Positions 51,387 to 59,789 of a DNA stretch of 64,000 nt are shown here, piece by piece. Numbering within the stretch: position 1 is the stretch's first letter; every line of letters starts with the position of its first letter. The stretch comes from Pannonibacter anstelovis (GTDB lineage Bacteria; Pseudomonadota; Alphaproteobacteria; Rhizobiales; Stappiaceae): positions 310,001 to 374,000 of the forward strand of contig NZ_JBAKBF010000001.1 in the NCBI RefSeq assembly GCF_036881715.1. Direction: 5' to 3'. The notes under the pieces are model-generated. The model did no database searches. It saw nothing but the letters and a program-made list of their open reading frames with translations, and was not told where the DNA came from. Both the position numbers and the translations under genes were made by a program.

Positions 51387-52232
51387 TCAAGTCAGCAGGC
51401 GCCGGGCCCCGCGCCAGATCAGCCACTGGCGCCGCAACTGCGACAGGGAAACCTCGGAGCGCAGCGGGTCATATCCCTTCTGCTCCATCTTCCCCAGAAA
51501 CGCCTCGACGAGCGTAACCGGCAGGAATGCCGGAACAATGGCAGGCGTGCAGACTGTTTTCAGGCCCTTTACGCGGCCGAGGTGATGGCGGACATGCTCA
51601 CGCATCTCAGCCAGCGCAGCCCCGAGTTCCTGCGTCGCTTCCCCCCGGAACAGGGTTTCCCGGTCCACACCGTGCCGGTCAAGCACATCGGCAGGCAAGT
51701 AGAGCTGACGGCGGGAAGCGTGCCAGGGCAGAGCCCGGAGCAGCCCCGTGAGACCGTAGGCAACGCCTGCATGACCGGCCAGGTCACAGGTACCAGCCTC
51801 ATCCCCGCCAGCCAGAATGATCGAGGCGAGTTGCATGAGCGCCGAAGACGTCTCCCCCGTATAGCCCTCCAGATCATGAAGGGTTGGCATGGGATCGTCG
51901 TAAAGATCAAAGACCCGTGCATCGATCAGCCCCTGCAAGGCCGCGACAGGAAGCCGGTAACGGTCGATGGTCGTGGCAAGGGCCGCAGCCACCGGGTTGG
52001 CATTGGCGTCACCATGAGCGCTGCCTGCGAGAAAATCCCGCCACCACTGCAGGCGGACTTCGCCGGGCAGAGGGTCCCGCACCAGTTCACGCACCCGCGC
52101 AACTTCCATGTTGAAGGCATAAAGGGCCATCAATCCGCCGCGGTGTTCTTCCGGAGCAAGCAATGCCGTCAGATAGCGGTCAGGATCGAGCTGGCGCACC
52201 AGCGCTTGTGCGTGGTCAAAATTCGTCTGCAT
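51387..52232 (-). CDS. NDUFAF6-like squalene/phytoene synthase-family protein (probably non-enzymatic)
   Basis: A 281-residue protein with the all-helical squalene/phytoene synthase fold. The Asp-rich motifs needed for prenyl-diphosphate chemistry are lost: the first reads YAFNMEVARVREL (about residues 38-50) where synthases have paired Asp, and the second reads YGLTGLLRALPWHASRRQ (about 159-176) where synthases have RDVxED. This fits the branch that includes NDUFAF6, a mitochondrial complex I assembly factor, rather than a carotenoid enzyme. It follows an NDUFAF3-like gene after secF on the same strand. A role in NADH dehydrogenase assembly is inferred from homology and context. Confidence 0.82.
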   Translation of the reverse strand: MQTNFDHAQALVRQLDPDRYLTALLAPEEHRGGLMALYAFNMEVARVRELVRDPLPGEVRLQWWRDFLAGSAHGDANANPVAAALATTIDRYRLPVAALQGLIDARVFDLYDDPMPTLHDLEGYTGETSSALMQLASIILAGGDEAGTCDLAGHAGVAYGLTGLLRALPWHASRRQLYLPADVLDRHGVDRETLFRGEATQELGAALAEMREHVRHHLGRVKGLKTVCTPAIVPAFLPVTLVEAFLGKMEQKGYDPLRSEVSLSQLRRQWLIWRGARRLLT

Positions 52233-52326
52233 TCTTGCCTAAATAGGCCTCTTTCCAGCGCGCACCAGAGCGGTGAACTGCGGATACCTCAAGAGTTCAG
52301 TGTTTGGCATCAGACTGACCTTCAGA

Positions 52327-52704
52327 TCAATCCACCGCAATCAGCGCGGCAGCAGCGGCACGGTCTTCCGAGAGAAGGACGTTGAGCGTGCGCACAGCAG
52401 CGCCTGTGGACATGGGTTCGGCCTTGATCCCGGCCTCGCGGAACAGGGTTCTCAACTCGCTGCCGAGAGGTTTGAGCTCCACGCCAGTGCCAATCAGCAG
52501 CACCTCGATATCCCCAGCCTGCTCCAGCACCCTGGCGAACGCCCCGGGTGTGAGGTCTGCAATGCTTGTCACATCCCAACCGTGAATGCCGCTTGGCAGG
52601 CACAGGATGGACCCATGATGAGACATGCCCGCAAAGCGGAACCCGCCGCCTCCATAGGAGTCGACGGGTGCGCGTCCGGGAAAATGAGCCTTGCGGATTT
52701 CCAT
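52327..52704 (-). CDS. Mth938/DUF498 protein, NDUFAF3-like
   Basis: A 125-residue compact alpha/beta protein of the Mth938-like (DUF498/DUF598) family, to which the mitochondrial complex I assembly factor NDUFAF3 belongs. Family features include VDSYGGGGFRFAGMSHHGSILCLPSG and EVLLIGTGVELKPL. The start at 52704 has AAGGCGG upstream. It begins 11 bp after the secF stop, so it belongs to the yajC-secD-secF operon. It may help membrane assembly of respiratory complex I, by analogy with the mitochondrial protein; the molecular activity is not known. Confidence 0.85.
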   Translation of the reverse strand: MEIRKAHFPGRAPVDSYGGGGFRFAGMSHHGSILCLPSGIHGWDVTSIADLTPGAFARVLEQAGDIEVLLIGTGVELKPLGSELRTLFREAGIKAEPMSTGAAVRTLNVLLSEDRAAAAALIAVD

Positions 52705-52714
52705 GAAACCGCCT

Positions 52715-53665
52715 TCAGGCCGTCTTGGCCGCTGACTTGCCGTCCTTGGCACCATCCTCTTCCTCCCCGCCGCCTGTGCCGCGCAGGTTGAACAGGATGA
52801 GCATGGGCGCCGCGAGGAAGATAGACGAATAGGTGCCGATCACCACGCCGATGATCATCGCAAGCGTAAAGGACTGGATGACCTCACCGCCGAAGATATA
52901 GAGAGCCAACAGGGCGATCAGCGTCGTTACCGACGTCATTGTCGTGCGGGCCAGCGTCTCGTTGATCGACAGGTCCAGAAGCTCGGGAAGCGGCATCTTC
53001 TTGTAGCGCCGCAGGTTCTCGCGGATCCGGTCATAGACCACGACCGTGTCGTTCAGCGAATAACCGATGATTGTCAGAATGGCCGCAATGCTCGACAGAG
53101 TGAAGTCCAGCTGCAGAATCACGAAGAGACCGATGGTCACGATCACATCGTTCAGCGTCGTGAGAATGGCTCCGGCGGCAAACTGCCACTCGAAGCGGAA
53201 CCAGACGTAGAACAGGATACAGACCAGAGCCACCGTGACGCCCATAGTGCCGGCGAAGGCCAGTTCACCCGAAACGCGCGGACCGACGATCTCCACGCGG
53301 CGGAACTCCACCTGCCCTTCGAAAGCTTCGCGGATGTTGTTGATGGCCGCCTGCTGGGTCAGCTCACCGCCATCCTGCTGCTCGATGCGGATCAGCACCT
53401 CGTCAGGATCGCCAAACTGCTGCACCTGGACGTCGCCAAGGTTCAGACCCGACAGCTCACCACGAATGGCTGCCAGGTCGGCTGGCCCTTGCGTCTTAAG
53501 CTCGATCAGGCTGCCGCCCTTGAAGTCGATGCCGTAATTGAGGCCGACCGAGAAGAACAGGCCAAGGGAAGCGAGGGCGATCAGGATGGACAGCGGGAAG
53601 CTGACCTTCCTGAACCACATGAAGCGGTACTTGGTGTTGTCCGGAAAAAGACGGAGCAAAGCCAT
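52715..53665 (-). CDS. secF: Protein translocase subunit SecF
   Basis: A 316-residue inner-membrane protein that, with SecD, uses the proton gradient to assist SecYEG-mediated protein export. It shows six helices, the first at about residues 20-40, followed by the short periplasmic domain and then the SecD_SecF transport domain with VRIEQQDG, GYSLNDTVVVYDRIREN and RTTMTSVTTLIALLALY. Length agrees with alphaproteobacterial SecF (about 310-330). It starts 17 bp after the secD stop and leads into the NDUFAF3-like gene. Confidence 0.95.
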   Translation of the reverse strand: MALLRLFPDNTKYRFMWFRKVSFPLSILIALASLGLFFSVGLNYGIDFKGGSLIELKTQGPADLAAIRGELSGLNLGDVQVQQFGDPDEVLIRIEQQDGGELTQQAAINNIREAFEGQVEFRRVEIVGPRVSGELAFAGTMGVTVALVCILFYVWFRFEWQFAAGAILTTLNDVIVTIGLFVILQLDFTLSSIAAILTIIGYSLNDTVVVYDRIRENLRRYKKMPLPELLDLSINETLARTTMTSVTTLIALLALYIFGGEVIQSFTLAMIIGVVIGTYSSIFLAAPMLILFNLRGTGGGEEEDGAKDGKSAAKTA

Positions 53666-53682
53666 GACGTGTTTCTCCCGGA

Positions 53683-55293
53683 TCAGAGCGCAAGCTTCGT
53701 CGGCCGGGCCCTGCGGACCCAGATAGCGACGAGAAGCCGAGTAAATGTGAAGGCCGTGAACACGGTCGTGAGAATGCCGATGGCAAGCGTCACGGCAAAG
53801 CCGCGCACCGGTCCGGAACCAAGCTGGAACAGCACGAGTGCTGCAATCAGCGTCGTCACGTTGGCGTCCACGATAGTGCCGAAGGCGCGGGAGAACCCGG
53901 CATCGATCGCCGAAATGGCCGAGCGTCCGGCACGGTACTCTTCGCGGATGCGCTCGTAGATGAGCACGTTGGCGTCCACCGCCATGCCGATGGTCAGCAC
54001 GATGCCTGCGATGCCCGGCAGTGTCAGCGTCGCCTGCAACAGCGTCAGCATTGCAAAGATCAGGATCACGTTGACGGCCAGCGCAATGTCGGCGAACAGC
54101 CCGAAGCGGCCATAGGCAAGGATCATGAAGATGACGACAGAGGCCGCACCGATCACCGAAGCCAGACGGCCCGCATCAATCGAGTCCTGGCCAAGACCGG
54201 GTCCGATGGCGCGTTCCTCAATCACGGTCAGCTTGGCCGGCAGAGCACCGGCACGCAGCAACACGGCCAGATCGTTTGCGGTCTGTACGGTGAAATTGCC
54301 CGAAATCTGACCCGATCCCTGCGTAATCGGTTCATTGATGCGCGGCGCCGAAATCACCTCATTGTCGAGCACGATCGCAAAAGGACGGCCGACGTTCTGG
54401 GTGGTGACCGTGGCAAACTTGCGCGCCCCCGCCGTGTTCAGGCGGAAACTGACAACAGGCTCGTTGGTCTGCTGGTTGATCGAAACCTGCGCATCGGACA
54501 GATCCTCGCCGGTCATCAGCGGGGCTTCCTCCACAAGGTAAGGCACAGGAGGATCATCCACCGAGCTCAGCACCATCGTGCCGGCTGGCGGACGGCCCTG
54601 CATAGCCTGCTCGGCAGACATGGTGGTGTCGACAAGGTGGAAGGTCAGCTGCGCCGTCTGCCCGATCAGCGACTTGAGCCGCTCGGGATTCTGCTCGCCG
54701 GGCGCTTCCACAAGAATGCGGTCCGTTCCCTGGCGCTGGATGTTCGGCTCAGTCGTGCCAAGCTCATCCACACGGCGGCGGATGACCTCGATCGACTGCT
54801 GCACGATCGATGCCATACGCTGATTGAGACCCTCTTCGGTGAAGGTGAAGCGGACCAGGCCGTCATCTTCCACCGAGAGGGAGAATTCGTTGACCGAGCC
54901 GCCGCCGAAAAGGGAGTTTACCAGCGGATTGACCAGCGGCTGCAGACGTTCGCGTACATCAGCCAGCCGGTCCATATCCCGGATGCGGAGCTGAACGCTC
55001 TCACCCTGGATGCCAAGACCGGTGTAGCCGATGCGCGGCTCCTTGCGCAGTTCGCTGCGGATCTCACCTGTCAGCGTCGTCAGGCTCTTCTGGATATAGT
55101 CCTGCCGGTCGATTTCATAGAGCAGATAGGCACCGCCCTGAAGATCGAGACCAAGCACAATCTGGCGCTGGGGAAGCCACTTGGGCCAGGATGCAAGTGT
55201 CGAAGCCGGCAGAAAGTTCGGCAGAACGGACACAATGCCCGCAAGGACCACACCAATGATCAGTGCGATCTTCCAGCGTGCGAAATAGAGCAT
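53683..55293 (-). CDS. secD: Protein translocase subunit SecD
   Basis: A 536-residue inner-membrane partner of SecF. It has one N-terminal helix, a long periplasmic region (about residues 35-350; LGLDLQGGAYLLYEID is a family mark) and five C-terminal helices with AVDANVLIYERIREEYRAG and FGTIVDANVTTLIAALVLF. These include the Asp positions used in proton flow. Length fits SecD (about 520-620). It is the middle gene of yajC-secD-secF, all leftward, and lies upstream of the complex I assembly homologues. Confidence 0.95.
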   Translation of the reverse strand: MLYFARWKIALIIGVVLAGIVSVLPNFLPASTLASWPKWLPQRQIVLGLDLQGGAYLLYEIDRQDYIQKSLTTLTGEIRSELRKEPRIGYTGLGIQGESVQLRIRDMDRLADVRERLQPLVNPLVNSLFGGGSVNEFSLSVEDDGLVRFTFTEEGLNQRMASIVQQSIEVIRRRVDELGTTEPNIQRQGTDRILVEAPGEQNPERLKSLIGQTAQLTFHLVDTTMSAEQAMQGRPPAGTMVLSSVDDPPVPYLVEEAPLMTGEDLSDAQVSINQQTNEPVVSFRLNTAGARKFATVTTQNVGRPFAIVLDNEVISAPRINEPITQGSGQISGNFTVQTANDLAVLLRAGALPAKLTVIEERAIGPGLGQDSIDAGRLASVIGAASVVIFMILAYGRFGLFADIALAVNVILIFAMLTLLQATLTLPGIAGIVLTIGMAVDANVLIYERIREEYRAGRSAISAIDAGFSRAFGTIVDANVTTLIAALVLFQLGSGPVRGFAVTLAIGILTTVFTAFTFTRLLVAIWVRRARPTKLAL

Positions 55294-55357
55294 GACGAAA
55301 CGCCTGTATTAAGGCCCGGCACAAAAGGCCGGGCCAATGGGATCCGCAGGGATTGGA

Positions 55358-55690
55358 TTATTCGCCGTCCTTGACCGGCTCGGACTTGGAACGCACTTCC
55401 TGCACCATGGAGCGCACCAGACGCACGCGCACGCCTTCAGACAGTTCGACCTGCACTTCCGAATCGTCAACTACCTTGACCACCTTGGCGATGAGGCCAC
55501 CAGCCGTGACCACCGTATCGCCGCGGCGCAGGTTCGCGATCATTTCCTGATGCTTCTTCATCCGCTGACGCTGCGGACGGATGATGAGGAAATACATGAT
55601 TGCGAAGATGGCTACGAACGGCAGCATCTGGATCAGGAAGTCCGGGCCGCCAACTCCGGCAGTCTGGGCATAGGCAGGGGTAATCAACAT
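55358..55690 (-). CDS. yajC: Sec translocon accessory protein YajC
   Basis: A 110-residue single-helix inner-membrane protein of the SecDF-YajC complex. It has a short periplasmic start, a helix (about residues 20-40, LPFVAIFAIMYFLIIRPQRQR), and a cytoplasmic domain with LRRGDTVVTAGGLIAKVVKV. The start is ATG 55690, with GGAGAGC upstream; a TTG one codon earlier is possible. It lies 64 bp before secD. A divergent 250-bp region separates it from the DUF815 gene and should contain the promoter for yajC-secD-secF. Confidence 0.93.
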   Translation of the reverse strand: MLITPAYAQTAGVGGPDFLIQMLPFVAIFAIMYFLIIRPQRQRMKKHQEMIANLRRGDTVVTAGGLIAKVVKVVDDSEVQVELSEGVRVRLVRSMVQEVRSKSEPVKDGE

Positions 55691-55939
55691 CAAGCTCTCC
55701 TCGCAGAAGGGCGATTCTCGCCAGTGGCGGACGGCACCATCCGTTTATTTCTGGTTTCGCCTTCATCAGATTGCGCGGACTATACCGAGGGAGCCCCGCA
55801 ATTCAAGCCATGCTGCAATATTGAGCGTACCGATCCAGCCAAAACCGGCATTTCGGCGCTCTCCCCCGCGTGCTAAGCCTGATGAAGACGCGTTTCCTCG
55901 CGCCATATAGGCACTCAGACCGCGAGTTACACCTGCAAG

Positions 55940-56836
55940 ATGACCCAAGGCGCCAAAGATTTTCCGCAAACCGGCCCAGATTTCCAGCTGCTGTCGGCAA
56001 AGCTCGACACGCTGATCAGCCTGATCGCCCGCGCTGTTCCTGCACAACCATCTGCCCCGGACTTTACCTCGGCAGATGCCTTTGTCTGGCAGCCCCAGCC
56101 GGGCGAGCTGTCTCCCGTGCCAAAGGTCAACCGGGTCGAACTGGAACTCCTGTGCGCAGTGTCGCGCGTCCGGGATCTCCTTTTTGAAAACACCATGCGC
56201 TTTGCCAAGGGACTGCCCGCCAACAATGCCCTGCTGTGGGGCGCCAGAGGCATGGGCAAATCGTCGCTGGTGAAGGCCGTTCACGGACACATCAACGCAT
56301 CCGGCTCGATCCCGGCCCTGAAGCTGATCGAGATCCACCGGGAAGACATCGACACCCTGCCCTCCCTGATGAAGATCATAAAGGCCGCACCACACCGCTT
56401 CATCATCTTCTGCGATGACCTGAGCTTCGATCACGATGACACCTCCTACAAGTCACTGAAGGCGGTTCTGGAGGGCGGAATCGAAGGGCGGCCGGAGAAT
56501 GTCATCTTCTACGCCACCTCGAACCGCCGCCACCTGCTGCCGCGCGACATGATCGAGAACGAGCGCTCGACAGCCATCAATCCGGCGGAAGCAGTGGAGG
56601 AAAAGGTCTCGCTGTCCGACCGCTTCGGCCTCTGGCTTGGCTTCCACAACTGCAGCCAGGATGACTATCTTGAAATGGTTGGCGGCTATGTCCGGCACTT
56701 CGGACTGGAGATCGATCCCGCCGCCTTGCGCGCAGAGGCGCTGGAATGGTCCACCACACGCGGCGGACGCTCGGGGCGCGTCGCGTTCCAGTATATCCAG
56801 GATCTGGCCGGACGCCTCGGCAAGCCGCTCACCTGA
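55940..56836 (+). CDS. DUF815 AAA-type ATPase
   Basis: A 298-residue predicted ATPase of the DUF815 family. The Walker A motif is GARGMGKSSLVKA (about residues 101-113), and a Walker B-like stretch is IIFCDDLSFD. Further conserved residues occur in YATSNRRHLLPRDM and SLSDRFGLWLGF. The family resembles AAA+ proteins, but the substrate is unknown. It is transcribed alone, divergent from yajC, and its transcript ends at the strong hairpin at 56857-56892 shared with the NlpD-like gene. I cannot assign a process. Confidence 0.85.
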   Translation: MTQGAKDFPQTGPDFQLLSAKLDTLISLIARAVPAQPSAPDFTSADAFVWQPQPGELSPVPKVNRVELELLCAVSRVRDLLFENTMRFAKGLPANNALLWGARGMGKSSLVKAVHGHINASGSIPALKLIEIHREDIDTLPSLMKIIKAAPHRFIIFCDDLSFDHDDTSYKSLKAVLEGGIEGRPENVIFYATSNRRHLLPRDMIENERSTAINPAEAVEEKVSLSDRFGLWLGFHNCSQDDYLEMVGGYVRHFGLEIDPAALRAEALEWSTTRGGRSGRVAFQYIQDLAGRLGKPLT

Positions 56837-56856
56837 ATAACTCATTGCAGGAATCA

Positions 56857-56892
56857 AAACTGCCCGGAGCGCTGAAGCACTCCGGGCAGTTT
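56857..56892. terminator. Bidirectional terminator
   Basis: AAACTGCCCGGAG at 56857-56869 pairs with CTCCGGGCAGTTT at 56880-56892, a perfect 13-bp stem with a 10-base loop, located between the convergent DUF815 and nlpD genes. The A- and T-rich flanks make it usable on both strands. Confidence 0.85.
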
Positions 56893-56920
56893 CGTCATGA
56901 GAAGTCCCTGCGTCCTCAGA

Positions 56921-58198
56921 TCAGCCTTTCGGCAGGTAGCGCGTAGGATCGACCGGACGGTTGCCCTGACGCAGCTCGAAGTGAACCTGCGGCTGTGTGA
57001 CGTTGCCGGTTGCGCCAGCCTTGCTGATTACCTGACCGCGCTGCACTTCGTCGCCGCGCTTGACCATGATTTCGCTGTTGTGGGCATAGGCGGAAACCCA
57101 GCCATCAGCATGGCGGATCAGCACCAGATTGCCGAAGCCCTGCAACTCGTTGCCGGCATAGATGACGGAGCCATCGCCTGCGGCCTTGACCGGCGTGCCT
57201 TCCGGAACAGCCAGATTGATACCGTCATTACGGGCACCGCCGGGCTTGGAGCCAAACTCGGAGATAACCCGGCCGCGCACTGGCCAGCGGAACATCGGCC
57301 CGCCAACGGTTTCCTCGGGATCGATGGAAGCCGTCTGCATCGGCTTGCTTTCACCAGCCGCAGAATTGAGTGCATCTATGGCCGGCTTGTCATTGGCAGG
57401 CAGGCTGGACGCAGGCACCTCACGCAGCGCCGCGATCGGGGCGGCAGGTTTCGGCTCGTTTGCACGTGCCACCGGTGTTTTCACCTGAGCCGGAGCATTC
57501 GTAGCCTCGCGCACGCCAGCCGGCTTGCGGTCAGGCGCCGATACAGCGGCAAGCTGCTGCGCAGCAGGTGCCACGGTGCCCGTCGTGGCCGGCGAATCTC
57601 CGGCTGGAGGCAATGCTGTCTGCGGAGCGGAAGCGCCAGCCGTTGAGTAGGTGGGAATCAACACGGTCTGCCCCGCCCGCAGCGGCGCATTCTTGTCGAT
57701 CCCATTGACGGCAGCAATTGCGTCGGCGGGAACACCGAAGCGCTGCCCCATGGAAGCTACAGATTCGTTCTGGCGTGCACTCACGCGGGTTCCGCCTGCG
57801 CTCGACCAGCCGCGCCAGGATTTTTCACCCTGCCCGGCAGCCTGCAGCTGCGCAGGAACAGGTGCTGCTGCAACGGGAGCAGGATTGCTGGACGTCTGCG
57901 TCAGCGGCGGAAGTGCCGAACCGGACACCGAGCTGGTTGCCCGGGGCGAACCGCCCGATGCAGGCAGGCTGCCGTTATACGCGCCGCGCCCAGCAACCAC
58001 ATCCTGATAAGACGGCTGACCGGCACCGCCCGGCTGCCCGAGAATCGCACGCTGATTGGGAGTGCTGCCCGTGTAAATAGGGCCGTCTGCAAACCGCTCC
58101 ATGCTCCCGCTGCAGCCCGCACCTACTGAAGCCAGCACACAGATTGCTGCGACCCGCAAACGCAGGGAGCTGCGATACTCACGCATCGGATTTGCCAT
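56921..58198 (-). CDS. nlpD: NlpD/EnvC-like lipoprotein with LysM and degenerate LytM (M23) domains
   Basis: A 425-residue lipoprotein. The lipobox VGAGC gives Cys29. After a long low-complexity linker, a LysM domain lies at about residues 139-182 (binds peptidoglycan), and a LytM/M23 domain at about 320-425. The LytM metal site is incomplete: NDGIN replaces HxGxD, and QVH replaces HxH. One His (YAHN) and the last His remain. This is expected of NlpD/EnvC proteins, which activate amidases at division rather than cut peptidoglycan themselves. The start is ATG 58198 with AGGG; Met at 58186 is possible. It follows pcm on the same strand, as in E. coli surE-pcm-nlpD order. Confidence 0.87.
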   Translation of the reverse strand: MANPMREYRSSLRLRVAAICVLASVGAGCSGSMERFADGPIYTGSTPNQRAILGQPGGAGQPSYQDVVAGRGAYNGSLPASGGSPRATSSVSGSALPPLTQTSSNPAPVAAAPVPAQLQAAGQGEKSWRGWSSAGGTRVSARQNESVASMGQRFGVPADAIAAVNGIDKNAPLRAGQTVLIPTYSTAGASAPQTALPPAGDSPATTGTVAPAAQQLAAVSAPDRKPAGVREATNAPAQVKTPVARANEPKPAAPIAALREVPASSLPANDKPAIDALNSAAGESKPMQTASIDPEETVGGPMFRWPVRGRVISEFGSKPGGARNDGINLAVPEGTPVKAAGDGSVIYAGNELQGFGNLVLIRHADGWVSAYAHNSEIMVKRGDEVQRGQVISKAGATGNVTQPQVHFELRQGNRPVDPTRYLPKG

Positions 58199-58310
58199 CG
58201 CCCTACTCTGATCCACAGTTGAAAACCACTGGCAATCATTAGAAGCGAGTAAGGTTGACAAAGCCTAAACGCCAGATCAACAAAAGGTAAACCCTTTGGT
58301 TTTCGGGCCT

Positions 58311-58991
58311 TTAGAGCACCTGCGCGATCCCATCACGCAAGGAAACAAGCCGGACTTCGCCAACTTTGGTGCTGAGATACTCACCATCCTTCTTGCGCAT
58401 GCACATCAGATCCTGCTGCTGCCCGGCAGGACCGACAGGAGCGAGGAGAATTCCGTCCGGCGCAAGCTGAAGCCGCACGGAATCGGGGATGGCTGGAACC
58501 GAACCTGTCAGAATGATCCGGTCATAAGGCGCTCTTTCGCGCAGACCCGTCAGTCCATCGGCGTGATGAAACTCGACATTCTGGATCTTGAGCGCAGCAA
58601 TGCGCTGGCGCGCCAGATTGATCAGCGTCTGATAGCGGTCGGCGGTAAAGACATGCTGGCTCAGGTGGGACAGAATCGCCGTCTGGTAGCCCGATCCGGT
58701 GCCGATTTCCAGGACCCGGTGGTTAGGCGCGATTTCCAGAAGCTGCACCATTCTGGCCACCATCGACGGTGCACTGACCACCTGTCCGCATTCGATCGGC
58801 AGCAGCGAATCCTCGTAGGCAAAGCGGTGGTGGCGGGCAGAGAGGAACAGCCGGCGCGGCACCCGCTCGATCGCAGACAGCACACGCCTGTCATTCAGCC
58901 CGCGGCGGCGCAGGGACAGAACCAGTGCCGCACGGGCTTCCGATTCGTCCTGTGTGACCGTTTCCGGTCCGGTGTCGAACACCTGCGGCAT
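58311..58991 (-). CDS. pcm: Protein-L-isoaspartate O-methyltransferase
   Basis: A 226-residue SAM-dependent enzyme that repairs damaged aspartyl residues. It contains the SAM motif VLEIGTGSGYQTAIL, the substrate-region YEDSLLPIECGQVVSAP, and HADGLTG. Length is typical for Pcm (about 208-230). It sits between surE (36 bp upstream) and nlpD on the same strand, as in many proteobacteria. Its cellular role is stress-linked protein repair, inferred from the family. The gene looks complete. Confidence 0.94.
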   Translation of the reverse strand: MPQVFDTGPETVTQDESEARAALVLSLRRRGLNDRRVLSAIERVPRRLFLSARHHRFAYEDSLLPIECGQVVSAPSMVARMVQLLEIAPNHRVLEIGTGSGYQTAILSHLSQHVFTADRYQTLINLARQRIAALKIQNVEFHHADGLTGLRERAPYDRIILTGSVPAIPDSVRLQLAPDGILLAPVGPAGQQQDLMCMRKKDGEYLSTKVGEVRLVSLRDGIAQVL

Positions 58992-59027
58992 GCTCCACCT
59001 CTTTCACGCCCTTGTTGCACCCAGAAA

Positions 59028-59786
59028 TCAGCCCAGATGCTCTGCCACAAGCCCGACAAGATCATGCGCAGTCAGATCCAGACGCAACGGCGTCACGGAG
59101 ATGCAATTGGCATTGAGTGCGTTGAGATCGCTGTTGCCGACAGGATCATGCGTGCGGGCGGTAAAGCCGAGCCAGAAATACGGGAAGCCGCGTGCATCGA
59201 CGCGCTCATCCACCATCAGGCCCGTCTGCTCGTGATGGCCCTGCACCGTCACCCGCACGCCCGCCACCTGATCCGCCGGGCAGGCCGGAAAATTGACGTT
59301 CAAAAGCGTATACCGCGGCAGTTTGAAGTCCAGAAGCTTGCGGAACAGCGCCGGACCATGAGCTTCCGCCGTAGAATAATCCGGGTTGCGCCCCTGACCG
59401 TAGCCATAGGCCTGCGACACGGCAATCGAGGGGATGCCAAGGATTGCCCCTTCCATGGCGCCTGCAACGGTGCCCGAGTAGGTCACGTCATCGGCGACAT
59501 TCTCACCCCGGTTGATCCCGGAGAGAATAAGATCCGGCAGTCCGGGAAGCACCTTGCGGGCCCCCATGATGACACAGTCGGTCGGCGTGCCGCGCAGGGC
59601 AAAGTGCCGCTCGTTCACCTGACGCAGGCGCAGCGGCTCAGAGAGCGTCAGCGAATGGGCAACGCCGCTCTGGTCCGTCTCCGGCGCGACGATCCAGACA
59701 TCATCGGACAGGGTCTTCGCAATCCGCTCCAGAGCATAGAGCCCCGGAGAATGGATGCCGTCATCATTGATGATGAGAATGCGCAT
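59028..59786 (-). CDS. surE: 5'-nucleotidase SurE
   Basis: A 252-residue metal-dependent nucleotidase that dephosphorylates nucleoside monophosphates and short polyphosphates. The N-terminal INDDGIHSPG motif supplies metal ligands; SGINRGENVADDVTYSGTVAGAMEG is the second family signature. Length matches SurE (about 250). The gene is between serS and pcm with a 3-bp gap to serS, so they share a transcript. It is not related to SurA despite the name. Confidence 0.95.
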   Translation of the reverse strand: MRILIINDDGIHSPGLYALERIAKTLSDDVWIVAPETDQSGVAHSLTLSEPLRLRQVNERHFALRGTPTDCVIMGARKVLPGLPDLILSGINRGENVADDVTYSGTVAGAMEGAILGIPSIAVSQAYGYGQGRNPDYSTAEAHGPALFRKLLDFKLPRYTLLNVNFPACPADQVAGVRVTVQGHHEQTGLMVDERVDARGFPYFWLGFTARTHDPVGNSDLNALNANCISVTPLRLDLTAHDLVGLVAEHLG

Positions 59787-59789
59787 GGC

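Noticed and set aside
51387..52232. Annotation as an active phytoene or squalene synthase
   Set aside because: Both Asp-rich substrate motifs are lost, and no carotenoid or hopanoid genes are near. The NDUFAF6-like branch is a better fit.
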